From Berberis thunbergii (Eukaryota; Streptophyta; Magnoliopsida; Ranunculales; Berberidaceae), in the NCBI GenBank assembly GCA_003290165.1, contig QNQO01007606.1, forward strand, positions 1-64,000: 64,000 bases of DNA. Direction: 5' to 3'. This document shows positions 24,371 to 38,545 of the stretch, piece after piece. The notes under the pieces were generated by a model. It was not told the origin of the DNA. It saw only the letters and a list, made by a program, of their open reading frames with translations, and did no database searches. The number at the start of each line of letters is the position of its first letter. Positions within the stretch are counted from its first letter, which is position 1. The translations under genes and the position numbers were made by a program.

Positions 24371-25580
24371 TGAAACGATACCTTGACATAAGAATTTCAC
24401 GTAGCTTTAACCGAACCATAAATTCCGCATTCCCTCCGAGGATAATATCTGTGCCACGGCCTGCCATATTAGTGGCGATTGTTACTGCCCCAAGACGGCC
24501 ACGATTTCTGCTTCCCTCTCCACATTCTCTGGTTTTGCATTAAGAACCTAGGATAAAAGGTAACAATTATGCTTTGCCAACTTTAGAAACATTAATAAAG
24601 AAGTAGAATGAAATACAAATTATCATATTGTCAATAAGTGGATCGAATACTGAAGAGTACTTTTCATATACTAGTGAATTCCACTATCATGTTAACAGTT
24701 TTCTACATAGTATTCCATAATGTGGATAAAATAGAACTCATCTGATGGGGAATTGCAGCTTCACACAATTGCTCAGATAGATAGTAAGTCACTCTGTTCA
24801 ACACTAGTAGTACCAACAAGTACAGGGCGGCCTGTCTTGTGCATTCTAGAAATCTCTACCACAACTGCCCTCCATTTTCCAGTAGTTGACCTGAAAGCTT
24901 CGTCTGATTCATCCTAAAAGAGAGATGAGATAAGCAATATGTTTAAATGTCAACAATGAAAATCCAGCAGAAATCAAATATCTTAAACAACAAATGACAG
25001 AAAACCTTGATGATCCGCATTTGTGATAGAATTAACCCTTTACACCTCTTCTTCTTGATACAAAGGCGAAAGGTTTATGTATAAAGGGCCACTAATCTCT
25101 TGAAAAGGACAGATAACTGAAACAAGAACATCCCTCTGGCTATAAGGTGCCTGATTCTCATTACAAATTTTTTACTTAGTCTATGCCTCAAAACTGGGAG
25201 GAATCACGCTCTCTCCAAATTTTTTTTTTTGGAAAGCGAGCGGGGTTATTTAGGATCCCCGAACGTTAGAAATGAAAAAAGAGTATGATTAACTTTACCA
25301 CATACCTTCCTTATCATGGGCTTGTTTGTAGGCACAATTGTTAGTTTAAGCTTGTATATGCTCTCAAATTCTGTACTTTCAGTAGCTGCAGTGCCAGTCA
25401 TTCCGCAAAGCTTGGAAAACTATACCATAATAAAAAGTTAGTGATAATAAAAAGATGTTATGTAGAGAGTAAGAGGTAAAAGGTTTTGTACCTGAAGAAA
25501 GAAATTTTGATATCTAATTGATGCCAATGTTATAGTTTCATTCTGTATAGGTAACCCTTCTTTTGCTTCAACTGCCTGAA
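24370..25580 (-). pseudogene. Captured chloroplast-type SecA exons
   Basis: Minus-strand pieces in protein order are as follows. At 25495-25575 there is [20 protein letters not shown] followed by YQNFF. At 25300-25425 there is [20 protein letters not shown], then [16 protein letters not shown]. At 24750-24915 there is [20 protein letters not shown], then [17 protein letters not shown]. At 24370-24545 there is [16 protein letters not shown], then [20 protein letters not shown]. Exon order and the NMAGRGTDI helicase motif identify SecA, the ATPase of thylakoid Sec translocation in plants. A frameshift within ERE..GRLGAV, and loss of both ends, make it non-functional. It covers roughly one sixth of the protein. 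Confidence 0.85.
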
Positions 25581-25864
25581 GTAAATAGAAAAATTAAGTT
25601 TGATTAGTTCTCTGGGATCCCGTGATCAAGAAAGGCCTGTGAAAACAAGAAAAATAAATGTCTACCTCCTTTTAAGCTGAAATGGGTAACTAAACACAGA
25701 GGGATTTTTAATACACATGCAAAGTTTCCCCCGAGAAAAGAACAACGGGTAATAGATCATTTCATCAAGAAAACTATCAAAATTCCACAAAGTGAAATAA
25801 AAAGACATTGATCTTCAATTGCCCATCAAAATATTTAATGCGAAGGTTCTCATTCATACATTCA

Positions 25865-26255
25865 TCATACAGGAATTGTAGACGTTAATCCAGAATGCTA
25901 GCTTCTGTTGATGGCTAAGACCACGTAACTCAACTGAAGCAAGCTTCCCAAGTAGAAGCCTAAAATAAAATAAAAATGTTGTGAGTACTACAATGCTTAT
26001 AGTGTCACTGACCAATTCTTGTTGAAATTCAATGTTAAAAAACTTACTTTAATCTGCGTATTAGAAGGAAGGAATTTGTTTTCCAAGTGGGATGGATAGA
26101 TGTCATAGAACTGGCTTCTATTGCACATATATGCTTATACGGCCCAATGTCTCTCTTCCCAAATTCTCTACAAATACCATATGGATCTCGAAATTCCATT
26201 TCTTTACAATTTTCACGCGAAGCTAATCCAGATAATGCAGCATTCGTCTCCTACT
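25865..26255 (-). pseudogene. Captured DUF547 protein exons
   Basis: Exon 1 (about 26045-26250, minus) reads MEFRDPYGICREFGKRDIGP, then YKHICAIEASSM. Exon 2 (about 25870-25965) reads [20 protein letters not shown], then [12 protein letters not shown], then a stop. HQxKLAFWINxYNSCMMNxF is the hallmark of DUF547 proteins, plant proteins that often carry an N-terminal leucine zipper and have poorly known function. The zipper and the C-terminal half are missing. It is the most 5' captured piece of CACTA-2. An open frame just upstream (26316-26543) has coding-like composition but is not recognised. Confidence 0.75.
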
Positions 26256-26996
26256 CCACCACCCCTTTGTTTTTGTGTGAGTTCATCCTTAAGAAAATGC
26301 TTGACAAGCACTTCACTATACCCCTTTGTTGGGGCTGCCACTTTCTCCTGGAGACACTTGTTCCTCAGTAACAATTTGAGAGCTCTCTTTGGCTCTCTTC
26401 TGGTCTACTACAATGCCTTCAAGCTGGAATTTTAGAAACTCATGTTCAATTACCAAATAAAATAGACTAGCAACTGATACCAAACACCACAATAGAAGAA
26501 GTATCCCCACCAACGGAGCCAACACCCGCCCCATTTTCTTCACAAATCGTTCTTAACTCCAAATTCTTTTCTAAAGGAAGACACAAAATACAATAATAGA
26601 ATGCGTGAAGATGAAGATTTTCAGAGCTGCAATTGGCACAGGCAATGAATCAGATCTGAAATTGTTCAAAAAGATTACACTAGCAACATTGCTGAATTGA
26701 AAATCTTTTATGACATAAAGATGCAAAAATGTAAAGTAGCTCTAAAATTACAAAGAGTCTCTCTAAATTTTTAGAAATCCAAAACTTGCACAAATAGAAC
26801 ATAAAGCAATGCCAATCAATCCATCCAAACAAACACCGAAATTGCAGAGATTGAAACTAGAAAATGTAACAAAACAAGAATGAAGAAGGTGTTAGTTAAG
26901 CAAACCTAAGTTGTGTTTTCATTTCATTCAAGCTAACTAAAAATTAGTACAAAAAGCAGAGGGAGAACTCAACGATTGATCGTTCAGAGCATAGAT
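26256..26996. other. CACTA-2 interior up to the CACTA-2b insertion
   Basis: Apart from the unrecognised minus-strand frame at 26316-26543, no gene is seen. Bases 26994-26996 (GAT) are the left target duplication of CACTA-2b. Confidence 0.4.
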
Positions 26997-27014
26997 CACT
27001 ACACCAAAAATGGC

Positions 27015-27395
27015 CATTAGCAACGGTTTTAAACCGTGGGGGTAACCCATTGGCACGACTTAGAATCGTGGGCTACAAAGGCGTCGCTAAATCCCTAGTA
27101 ACGGCTAAAAACCGTGGCTAAAATATTAGCAACGGTATTATCTCGAGGACGGTTGATGATTTAGCCACGGTTATAAACCGTTGCCAAAATCTTAGCCACG
27201 GTTATAAACCGTTGCCAAAATCTTAGCCACGGTTCTAAGCCGTGGGCAGGAGTAGCCACGGCTTAAAAACGTTGCAAGTTTGTCCAAGGTTTTAAGCCGT
27301 TGCAATAGATTTAGCAACGGTTTTAAGCCGTGGCCAGTACTAGCCACGGTTATAAGCCGTGGTAAGGTAGCCACGGTTTTTAGCCGTGGCAAAAA
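27015..27395. repeat. Left subterminal palindrome array of CACTA-2b
   Basis: About fourteen copies of GCCACGGTTNTAAGCCGTGG-type palindromes, including one local duplication (TTAGCCACGGTTATAAACCG at about 27161 and 27194). It parallels the CACTA-2 left array. Open frames over it are repeat artefacts. Confidence 0.9.
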
Positions 27396-27649
27396 ATATA
27401 AATTTTTTTAAAATTTTTTTTTAAATGTAACAACAAACCTACTTCTGTACATGTTATTAACTTGACAATCATGAAAGTATTTGAATCTATTCTGTTCATT
27501 GTTCATTAGTACTTCAAATCCATATATGTTGTAATACAGAAAAACTAAGATTGAATGTGAACAAATCTTGTATTATTTTTTCATTATTGTAATTCACAAA
27601 CTAGTTAGCACACTTACAAGCAAATTACAATAAAAGTGCATAACAAAAA

Positions 27650-27865
27650 CTAGGATACAGGTATGGGTATGGGTATGGGTATGATACAGGATTTCATGAG
27701 ACAACCCATCAAGGAGCTGTTTCTGCTCTCCAGTAGCCTCTTCAGCTCTATAAAGATAGGAATAGCATTTTGGATCAAGCTCTTCTTTGCCACCTGAGCC
27801 ATCACTCTCCGTTTTGCAGCTGCAGCAGCATCAGTGCTTCCACTTTCTCCACCTTCGTCATCCAT
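27650..27865 (-). pseudogene. Captured condensin-2 subunit D3 (CAP-D3)-like exon
   Basis: The minus strand reads AAAAKRRVMAQVAKKSLIQN, then AIPIFIELKRLLESRNSSLM, then GCLMKSC. The IQNxIPIFIELKRLLESKNSPLxGxLMxCL pattern is that of a HEAT-repeat helix pair near the C-terminus of plant CAP-D3, the condensin II subunit that acts on chromosomes. Coding then runs into a GGTATG-type simple repeat at 27658-27681. Only one exon is present. Confidence 0.6.
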
Positions 27866-29380
27866 TAGGCAATATTAAAACATCAGGTCTGCAGAGTTCG
27901 ACCAAATATGCACGAATATGTAATAAAGAAATATAGAATGTCATATCAAAATAACTATATGATAACTGAAAGCTAAATAGGCAATTGAGACTGACAGAGA
28001 AAAAGAAACATGTCAAACACAAACACACATGCACTAGACCATATAAACCAACAAAATGGAAAGAAAATCACATATCCCATCTGATCAATGATTACCTAAA
28101 ATCTGGAGAAGACAGAGATGATCTACATGGAAGTTATGACTGGTGAGCAATATATAAGTGGATTTGAAAAGAAGTATCAAACTCAATCTATTTTTTTCTT
28201 TTCTTATAACAGGGAATGCAAAAATTTTAAATGAACAAAGAAACCAAAATTTTCATGGCACTGAACTAGTGAATTATAGAGGCAAACCAAACCCAATGAA
28301 AAATCTCATTATCGTAATAAGAAAATGAATATAGGAAAATAGCTTACTACACATTCTTAAGAGAAGAAGAAGAAAATAAGCAAAAATGAAGGATATGTTG
28401 TGATCTACAATCTAGCAAAAAGTAAAATGACAACAAAAATACATCATATTTGAGCTAAAAGCAAACATGACGCAGGATGCAACTAATGAGTAAATTTTTT
28501 ATATCATGAATATAAACGAAAAGAGAACGACGTACCATGTGCAAGATCAGGCTTGTAAAAGTCATATACATGAGCCATGTGCAAGCCCTTCTGCATAGAC
28601 CTATGATAAAATAATCACTATAATGTGGAAAGATTTTATTGAATATATACCATTTACACCCTACAGAAGGCATGCAAAAAGGGGAACCTTTTTCAAGGAG
28701 AACCCTTTCAGCCATATGCAACATTATATTAAAAACTACTTATATATCATGTAAGACAAAGTAAAAATATAATTAAGTCTGCCCAGATTCAGAATGCTCT
28801 TCTTGTGGATAATAAGACAACAGATGACAATGCAAAATCTAGACAGGTTATCTGTTGAGATTCTCATATTACTATTGCTCAAATGTGGACATTTAGCATT
28901 TTTCAGGGCAAGCAGAAGCTCAGATACACACAAATGGATTCAGACCATGATATCCAGTCTAAAGCGATAAATACATACTAAAACAATGAAAACTTTTTGT
29001 CCAAGTCACATAAACAGGTTAATCATAACTCAATTCGTGTTCCACACATCTTTGAGGAAAAATAGATTCACCAATCACCAGAAACTTCTCTTTGTGTTTT
29101 TAAATTCTTACCACTTTTATCTTTTTGCCACATTATCCTATAATTTTCTCGTGAATAGAATTAAAAAAACTGTGATTTTCACATACTTGCACCTTGGACA
29201 GTCACGCTAGCATATTTAATATACGTTCATAAACAGAAATGGAAAATTGCTTGAAATAGAAAATATTTGAGAAAGAAACATAAATACCGAAAGAAACAAA
29301 TAAATAAATGTTGTAAGCCAATATGAACTGTAATGAACAATTCACTCACCTTATGGTCAACAACCACACTGTCAACTGTA
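27866..29380. other. CACTA-2b interior, non-coding
   Basis: AT-rich intron-like sequence. The 94-bp segment at 27982-28075 is shared with CACTA-2 (18711-18804). Open frames here have no recognisable domain. Confidence 0.4.
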
Positions 29381-29490
29381 TCAAATCCTGAGCATACATC
29401 TGGTTTGTCACCTGTGAATGTGTGGCCACTGTTCAAATTCTTTGCAGTTACAACTTTTCTTATTTGATTTAAAGGAAGCCCAGCTGCAAA
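29381..29490 (-). pseudogene. Unidentified captured exon
   Basis: The minus strand encodes LNQIRKVVTAKNLNSGHTFT, then GDKPDVCSGFDTVDSVVVDH. The reading is clean and is bounded by splice-like signals, but I cannot assign a family. It is in the same orientation as its neighbours. Confidence 0.35.
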
Positions 29491-29776
29491 TTGAAATAGA
29501 AGAGCAACAAATTACTTCTATATTAAAAGAAAGACATAGGGGAATGCTTGATCCTAATAATGCAACAGTACAAGAACTTCATCTTATCAATTAGAAACTT
29601 ACAAGCAATAACTTACACATAATCATTATAATTCTTCCTTAAAAATTATAATGCACTGTCAGCACCTTGTATAAGCAGAAGTTTTCCTCAGAACAAATTC
29701 ATGCATTTCATGCCCATTATAGGTAATTTTTCCAGAAATCTATAGTTATTAGAAAATCAAATCAGTACCATCAAAT

Positions 29777-29900
29777 TCACCTTGTAGAGTAGGTTCACAC
29801 TCTATGGGCTGGAAGAACCCCTCACCTTGTCCTTGTTGAGGCTACCACTGATACGCCATATGCACGTTTGGGTCCCATTGTTGTGAAATTGGCTTCCTTC
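29777..29900 (-). pseudogene. Captured MADS-box (SEP/AGL6-type) C-terminal exon
   Basis: The minus strand encodes QQWDPNVHMAYQW, a stop, then PQQGQGEGFFQPIECEPTLQ. GFFxPxECEPTLQ is the C-terminal motif of SEPALLATA/AGL6-type MADS transcription factors, which specify floral organs. The MADS, I and K domains are absent, and a stop interrupts the exon. Confidence 0.6.
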
Positions 29901-30599
29901 CTCCAACTAAAAATTATACGCACTTACGTGAGCTGGTTACAGTTTTGCATAATAATAACACAAGTAAAATTGCAAAATAGTGTGGATCATTCTGGTATGG
30001 CCCTATTTTCTAGGTGTATAATACTTGTTTAAATTAGGAACTCTGAACACATCTCATTTTCCAAGATAAATATGCTTAACATGGGGCTAATATCCCATGT
30101 GGAAATTTTTTCTGTTGTTCAAAAAACTGACACAGCCTCAACAGGGCAAAAGATCTGGGTCAATTTGACATTCTTCACCCATTGAGTTTACCAGTTGGAG
30201 TTGGGTCACACTACTAGTTAATATGTCTAAGCATCTAATACAAATCATAATTATAATGGCGCTAAAATCAGACGAAAGAACTTGGTTTATCTGCATTAAA
30301 ATCAGAATAGGGTATCCACCCGTTAACACTGAAGATCACTTTATCGAAAAACAAACTTCTACAGTACATTTTAGAGTGGTTATGATTTTCTTACCGTTGG
30401 AAGACGACTACTAACCTTTACATTTTTGAGCCAATGCCTCCAAATGTTAATATTCTTTACATTAATATGTCATGTGCACACCAAGCAGCCTGATGCACTT
30501 ACCTTTATATACTGGTCTAACATTAAATTAGATCATGCAGAAAGTCATATATAGAGATAGTTGGGGAAATTTATCGAAGAGAGTTATAGCTAGAACATG

Positions 30600-31404
30600 T
30601 ACCTGAACTTAATTTCTTTTGCAGGGACCATGATCTTGCATTTACTGTGTTTCCTAGAGCCTAGGGCATCGTATAGAGGCATAAATAGGCCAAAATTAGT
30701 GTCCATCTCAGTGTGATGCAGGTTGTGGTACCTGCATAGGTAGTCCAATATAGTACCAGTAAATGTAAAATTCCTCATCTGTTGAAATGCAAGTTGATAT
30801 AGATATACCATATATGTTCAGGCAAAGGTAGAGAAGGATACATTAAAAACTTTGGAGAAAAATATGTGACTGATGTTCCCTCCCATCATTAACACAGAAT
30901 TGGTTCTTACAGATAGGTAGCTAGCAGAAAAAAAAAGCAAAAAGTTGTTACTCAAGTTGGGTTGATGAGGGTAAAGAAGTTATATATGGAGCCAACGCAC
31001 CCAAAGGTTCATGTAACAGACAAGCTTCTTTTGAACTATACAAAGGTGTCCCAAAGGAGAAATTATATATTTTAGTTGACTGAAAACCATGATAACCATA
31101 TGATGCATGGTCCATCATATGCATATCCGAAGAAAAAAACAGTTGAAGGAATTATTAAAAAAATTAAGAAAACAATATCTATATACTGTATAGGTACATA
31201 CCAGTCCCATTCTTTATCTATTTGCTTAAAATCGACACCTTGTTGGAGAATGATACGATTTCTAGTGAGAAATAACATGTTGCTAAAAGAGTACCATAGT
31301 TGATGAATAAGAGCTCTGAGAGCACAGATTGTAAGGATATGTAGGCACCAACTATCTCTAGAGGTGCCTGCTTCCCATTGCCTTGTGTAGATGACTTTTG
31401 CCAC
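30600..31404 (-). pseudogene. Captured CER1/CER3-type fatty acid hydroxylase-superfamily exons
   Basis: The first exon (about 31215-31360, minus) reads DSWCLHILTICALRALIHQL, then WYSFSNMLFLTRNRIILQQG and VDFKQIDKEWDW. The second (about 30640-30735) reads RYHNLHHTEMDTNFGLFMPL, then YDALG. Both match the plant CER1/CER3/GL1 enzymes of cuticular wax alkane synthesis in the ER membrane: the N-terminal block before the first membrane span, and the third His box (HxxHH). The intermediate exons carrying the other His boxes are missing, so the piece has no metal site. Confidence 0.8.
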
Positions 31405-34400
31405 AAGAGGCCCATGTTAGCAACTAAAAAAAACTAAGCATACTCAACATTAATAGTCAACACAAAAATTAAGCATACTTCTTTCAGTTCTTCCTCCGCT
31501 TGACGATGGAAAATTTTCATTTCATTACTGTGCTTAGCCCTTAGGTCAGATAGTTGTTGATCATGGTCTTGCTTGATACGATTAATCAGCAAAAAGTTAA
31601 ATTAAAGTTAGTCCAGAAAATGGTATGTTCTTTATATAAATAATATTAGAGCAAATCTCCAAACAGAGAACCTATTTGGAATGATTCTTTGAGAGATTTG
31701 TTCAACCTGGGTCCATAAATATGATGGACCAAACATGTAAATTAGAGAAAATTGAATTCCTTGCTCGAAAATTTTAAAACTTAATATATAAGTAAAAGAA
31801 GAAGAAAAGAAGAGAAAAAAAACTGAAGAGATAAATGACATGATGTTCATGAGCAAGGGAAAAAACTGAAGACAACTAAACAGACTCACTGTTGACATTG
31901 GAGAAATTGACTGAATATGGAGAGCTTAGGTCTATTTATATGCTTACAAGTTGCGAGCATAATTCATAAAGGAAATGAAGTCTTGAATTAGAAATAATCT
32001 TAGTTTACAAGAAGTAGAGGAAATTTCAACACAACGAGCATCAAACAAATTAAACTGCTAAAAGTCTATAGGATTCTGAGGGTGCTACTTCCTCAGGGTA
32101 CTTGCCACTTATGAATGCCTATAAGGATGTGACCAACACAGTAATAGTGCATATTGTATATTCATATGAAAGTACAGGGATGAATGATCAATTTACAAAC
32201 ATTTCTGTGATATGCTAGTTGTTAATAGCCTCTAAGGAGTATGAAGTTCAACAATACTGAATATACACTCCAACAATACCATTGGCATGCATCTTCTGAG
32301 CATACCATTGATGGCAAGAGGTAACTGTCCTTTGCAACTGCAAGAGATCTGTCAGAGAAGAGAAGAAAAACAGGAGAAAATCAAAAGACAGAGCAGACGG
32401 CAGAGGAGGAAGAGTAAAAAAGATGCAAATTCCAAGTGAAGAAGAAACAAACACGAAAGGAGTAAGAATATGGAGAAGACATTACCCAGGTCAGGGTTAT
32501 CATTCCAAAGAGCATGCGACACAAAATAAAGATAAGCCAGGAAATTATAACACAAGGGTAGTACCTAGAAAAAGCAATCTCAAGTGGCCTGGCCTAATTC
32601 CAAGTCAAATACTATCATCATTCAAAATTTTGGCTATATGTAGGACTCTAGAAAAAGCAATCTCAAGTGTCAACTATGAAGGTGCAACTTCACCCAAACA
32701 AAGAACACAGGGCCTACCTTAAGTTCAAATTGTTGGTAAGAGCTGGAGCTTCCGTTTCGAATATGGGCCTTTTCAAACTCTCTGGAGCCTCCATGAACCA
32801 ATCTTTCAATCCCGCGTTTTCTGTTTTACCATCAAAACAAAATTCATCAAACACTAATTCATCAAGCACTCATACACCACACTAATTCTGTGCTTACAGA
32901 ACAAATACAGCATCATAATCCTTTTCTAGACATATAACACAGATTGCTGGCAAGAGAGCGTCATTTTTTGCATTACAAACAACTAAAGTCACGGAAATGA
33001 TGCATTGGGTTCAAAGATCAGCACATGTATAACAAAGAGCAAAGCCACGTTTATGCTGTAACTGTGCACATCACAACCATATTGTCTCTGCCAGTGTTTT
33101 GAGTTTATTTAAACTTAAGTATGATTGTTTCTGAAAGGACAGTGAATCATATCAGATTAACCAAAAACTTTTGCATGATTTAAAAAAAAAAATTGCGCTT
33201 GAGGCAGAAAATTACGTTATAAATCGAATAGACTACAATGCAAGATCCATTTCTGGATTAACATTGAAAATATGCCAGCTTGAATCAAGGATCCCCGATC
33301 TTGCAGATGAGCAGCAATTGAAAACCACAACAACCAGACGGTTGCATTGCAGGACTATTCTTGAAGGGGGGTTCTTCTTCCGCAAGCTACGGAAGGGTAT
33401 GCGGAACCAACTCGGAGTTTTCAAAACTATATACATCCAGTGTGGTACCATGCGCTATAAATTATAAAGTATTTACTACCGCATTGGGAGTCCCACAGTT
33501 TACGACGTCCAAAAACAATAAGTTTTTATCAAAGGAAAACCTGCATGCACAATCTATTGTGAGTATATTATTGCAGGAACAAACACCTTGAAAAGATGAA
33601 AGATATATATGATACAAGTATGCGATTTATTTTACAACCCCTCATATTTACCTAAAGAAAAAGAATCTTCAACAACAAATACAAAAGTTTGTTGAAGTGT
33701 GATCTAGTGACATTGTCTAAGAAAAAACAACAAAAAAAAATTGTGCATGTGGATGTGGATTAGCAAACAATTCATTTACCTACTTGAATAAGGTAACATC
33801 TAACATGTTCAATACCCACTAGGAAGTGATATCATTATTCATGATTTCAATTTCTATGGATGATTGTTAAGTAATATCAGAGCCTTCACATGCATTTTCA
33901 GTCCTGTTCTTATACAGCTGACACACTTATAATCTGAAAAAATTAATCATCTTTGTAAGTTTTTCAATTGAATCCTTCACAGGTTCTGGTTAGAATGACA
34001 AAACCAGACATGACGGCAAAACACCATTTCAAATATTTGATGAGGAAAAGTATAACATTTCCATTAGAAACTCATTGTCCATAACAGACACAAACCATAC
34101 CATCGCTGGAAACAAAAAATTTCCTTACCTTCATCCTTAATGCATATACTTTTCCAAGCAATTATATTCCTTCATGGTTTTTTTATTTTTTTCCCTATTT
34201 TAAAATTCCATTGTACAACAATACTCACAATTTATCTTTCACATGCTTTTGAACCAGTGTATGAGAATAGACTGTAAAGCTAAAAGTGTAGATAACTCTC
34301 CTAGCTTCTCTACAACTAAAAGATGCAGCTATCAATGAGATAGACCAAATTAGCAACTAAAAGTAATTATGTGGTGATATTGGACGTTTGTTCTTATTAG

Positions 34401-34685
34401 TTAAAATGAAACATAAAAGTAAAAAAAATAAATATGAGTATTAACCAATGAACCATAAAGCTTTGCTCTGTTTGAGACAAAACCAGTAAGGAGAATACCT
34501 CAACCACAACTCAAAACCAGTGTGCTAACCGCGCACGCTGAAACCCGCTGCAGCCAGAAACAACACATACAACAGACACGCTGAATCGCACTGTCTGGAT
34601 CAACATCGCACTCTGTCTGCAATGCAGAGCACGCTAAAACTGCAGCGCACCCTGCCTGGGACGCACTTTGTGCTCTAATTTGATT
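31405..34685. other. CACTA-2b interior with unnamed exon-like pieces
   Basis: Mostly non-coding. Exon-like minus-strand readings at about 31485-31575 (QLSDLRAKHSNEMKIFHRQA, a coiled coil) and 32710-32840 (FDEFCFDGKTENAGLKDWFM, then APESLKRPIFETEAPAL) look like real protein but are not recognised. A plus-strand frame at 33171-33360 (LTLKICQLESRIPDLADEQQ) is heptad-like. The GC-rich block at 34530-34680 is described separately. Confidence 0.35.
34530..34680. repeat. GC-rich linker block, copy 1
   Basis: A locally GC-rich block in AT-rich surroundings. It contains AACTGCAGCGCACCCTGCCT, then GGGACGCACTTTGTGCT, repeated almost exactly at about 38823-38862. The two copies share about 37 of 39 bases. 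It adjoins an exon-like piece. Confidence 0.7.
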
Positions 34686-34790
34686 GCATCTGGGGCAGCT
34701 TTGACCTGAGCCACCTTTACTGCGTTTTTTACAGCACTTGTGGCAGCTGCAGCAGTGCCGCTACAACCAGCCATGGAATCTGCATCTGAA
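34686..34790 (-). pseudogene. Unidentified Ala-rich captured exon
   Basis: The minus strand encodes DSMAGCSGTAAAATSAVKNA, then VKVAQVKAAPDAI, running directly into the GC-rich linker block. The family is not recognised. Confidence 0.3.
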
Positions 34791-35239
34791 ACACAAAACA
34801 ATATTATATGGTGCGTGTGTCATTTATACCAAACCAACAAAGTTATTTGTATATAAAACCATATTGTTCAGGGAAACCAAGTCAAGAATATATTCATATT
34901 TGCAGTCAAATATGTCATCCGACAATCAGACTAGTTTACAAATTAACCTCTTTGAATAATAAAATGTTATCACAGAAATCTTGAATAGAAATCAACAAAG
35001 CAACACAAATGTTTGTTTTATTTTATTTTTTTGGTGGAAAATGTTGAAGGTTAGCTTATTTTAAACGGGAGGAGTAACTCGGTGTTGGCGCTTTTTGATC
35101 CATATCATCAATCGCAAGCTTAACCAAACTTAGGAAGTAGTAATGATTTTACCTCCTTCAAATGAGTGTTCAAGCTGTTCTACTAGGCCTTTGTCATAAA
35201 AGATTGAGAAGGAATAGTATATAGCATTTGACAGTTCCT

Positions 35240-35835
35240 ACCAAGTTTAGTGCTTCTTTAAGTGCCTCCTGTAGGTATTCAGGATGCTCCTCAAGATGGG
35301 TGAGGCCATGCTCCAATTGCATGTTACCAAACAATTTACATTCCAGGTATTACCAATTGACTATGATGGCGAATATTTCGTCTAAGATGGGAGTGTCTAG
35401 ATGAATTTATATATTAGGATGATCCAGTTTAAGGAGAGAAATTTCTCTCTTTTACATGTGCATGTGAGATCAAGAAAAAAATGGGGTAAAGATAAGATGT
35501 CAGACCTTACAGGCATATCCACCATAAGCCACGCCGTCAATTAAAGCCGATGGAGTACGAGTTAATTCAGCTGCAGATCTTTCTCCATTAAAATTCTCTA
35601 CAAAATGCAATTAGCAAGAATCAACTATAGGCATTTCTTGTCATGTCCATCAGCCCAATGATTCAAAGCAAAGATAAATTCTCATTCTATTTCTAACAGT
35701 GGCATAAAAAAAAAACATACCATTAGGTCTGTCTGCTAACGTAGCCAATCGAATGCCAAATTTTATTGCTTTTCCAGTTGCACCTTGGCCTATGTCTCCA
35801 CTCATGGGACGGCCATCCAACTTTGGTTGACATAT
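35240..35835 (-). pseudogene. Three consecutive exons of one unidentified protein
   Basis: In minus-strand order, 35715-35830 gives LDGRPMSGDIGQGATGKAIK, then FGIRLATLADRPNG. Next, 35510-35600 gives NGERSAAELTRTPSALIDGV, then AYGGYACKV. Last, 35240-35345 gives LFGNMQLEHGLTHLEEHPEY, then LQEALKEALNL. Each is bounded by splice-like signals and has protein-like composition. They probably come from a single host gene, captured with its introns, that I cannot name. Confidence 0.4.
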
Positions 35836-36889
35836 AATTTCACATACAAGAACATTAGAAATCTATATATAGGTGAACATTCTACAAATAAATCAAAGAC
35901 TTCAGAAAGTTGTCTTACAATTCAGATATCACGACTCACGAGCCCACCTGCCATAAATTGCAACAATGTAGACAGGGTTCCATGGTTGAATGCATGTTGC
36001 ACATGAAAGAAATGGTAAGCTGACCTAAAAGAATTGCATCACAGTTTTAGTTTAAATAAATTTTTTTGATATTTTGTATTGTATTCATGTAATCCACATG
36101 AAATCAAATTATTTTAGGATCATTTAATACGCACTTAGTACAGCTATGGCAAACTATACTGAATGTAGCTCAGGAAATCATAGTTTGTTAACTAAGGAGA
36201 CAGTCCAACTAGAATTTAAGTCAGCTCATATATGATTAACTGGGGTGAGATTGTGCGAGAAACAAATATTTAACACTTCTTGTTTTGCTGATCAAAAGAT
36301 TAATAATAAGTTGCAAATCCAAAGACCTTTTTTCCTTTTTCTTACTTATGTTTTAGTCTTAACTCTTACCCTGCTACCATAAGCTTCCCACTAAACAATT
36401 GTTCTTCATGATGGAAGCGGTTGAATATCACAGAATGTCAAGTCACAGAGACAGATCTAGTTTTCTATTACATGAATACACTATATCATTTTTTTATCAT
36501 ACAAATAAAGTATATCCATTAAATTCAACAATATTCAATCAGATGGTGAATGAATTAAAACAGAGAACATAAAAAAAATAACTTGATGAAGCAATATAGT
36601 TACAAGTCGTCTCAGTGATGAAGGAAACATACTTTGGTGGCAGACCGAGAAATTGCCTGAACAACTGTTTCCTTACTGAGGAATTGGACAACATCCTCCA
36701 TCATCTGTATGAAAGATAATAAATGAAGAGAAAATAGATGCCAGTCAGTTAACAAGAAGCAGGATTGTGAAACATTATGGACCACATTGCGAAACACTAC
36801 AGACCAACTGGAATACACATTCAAATTTTCTTCCACAGAGAGAAATTAAAGGAGTAACAATTCATGCCACTATTACAAGACTATCTATG

Positions 36890-38545
<1,656 letters not shown>

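Noticed and set aside
33171..33591. Plus-strand protein-coding gene in CACTA-2b
   Set aside because: The reading is partly heptad-like, but the frame shifts halfway, splice-bounded ends are lacking, and no homologue is known to me. Kept only as a note.
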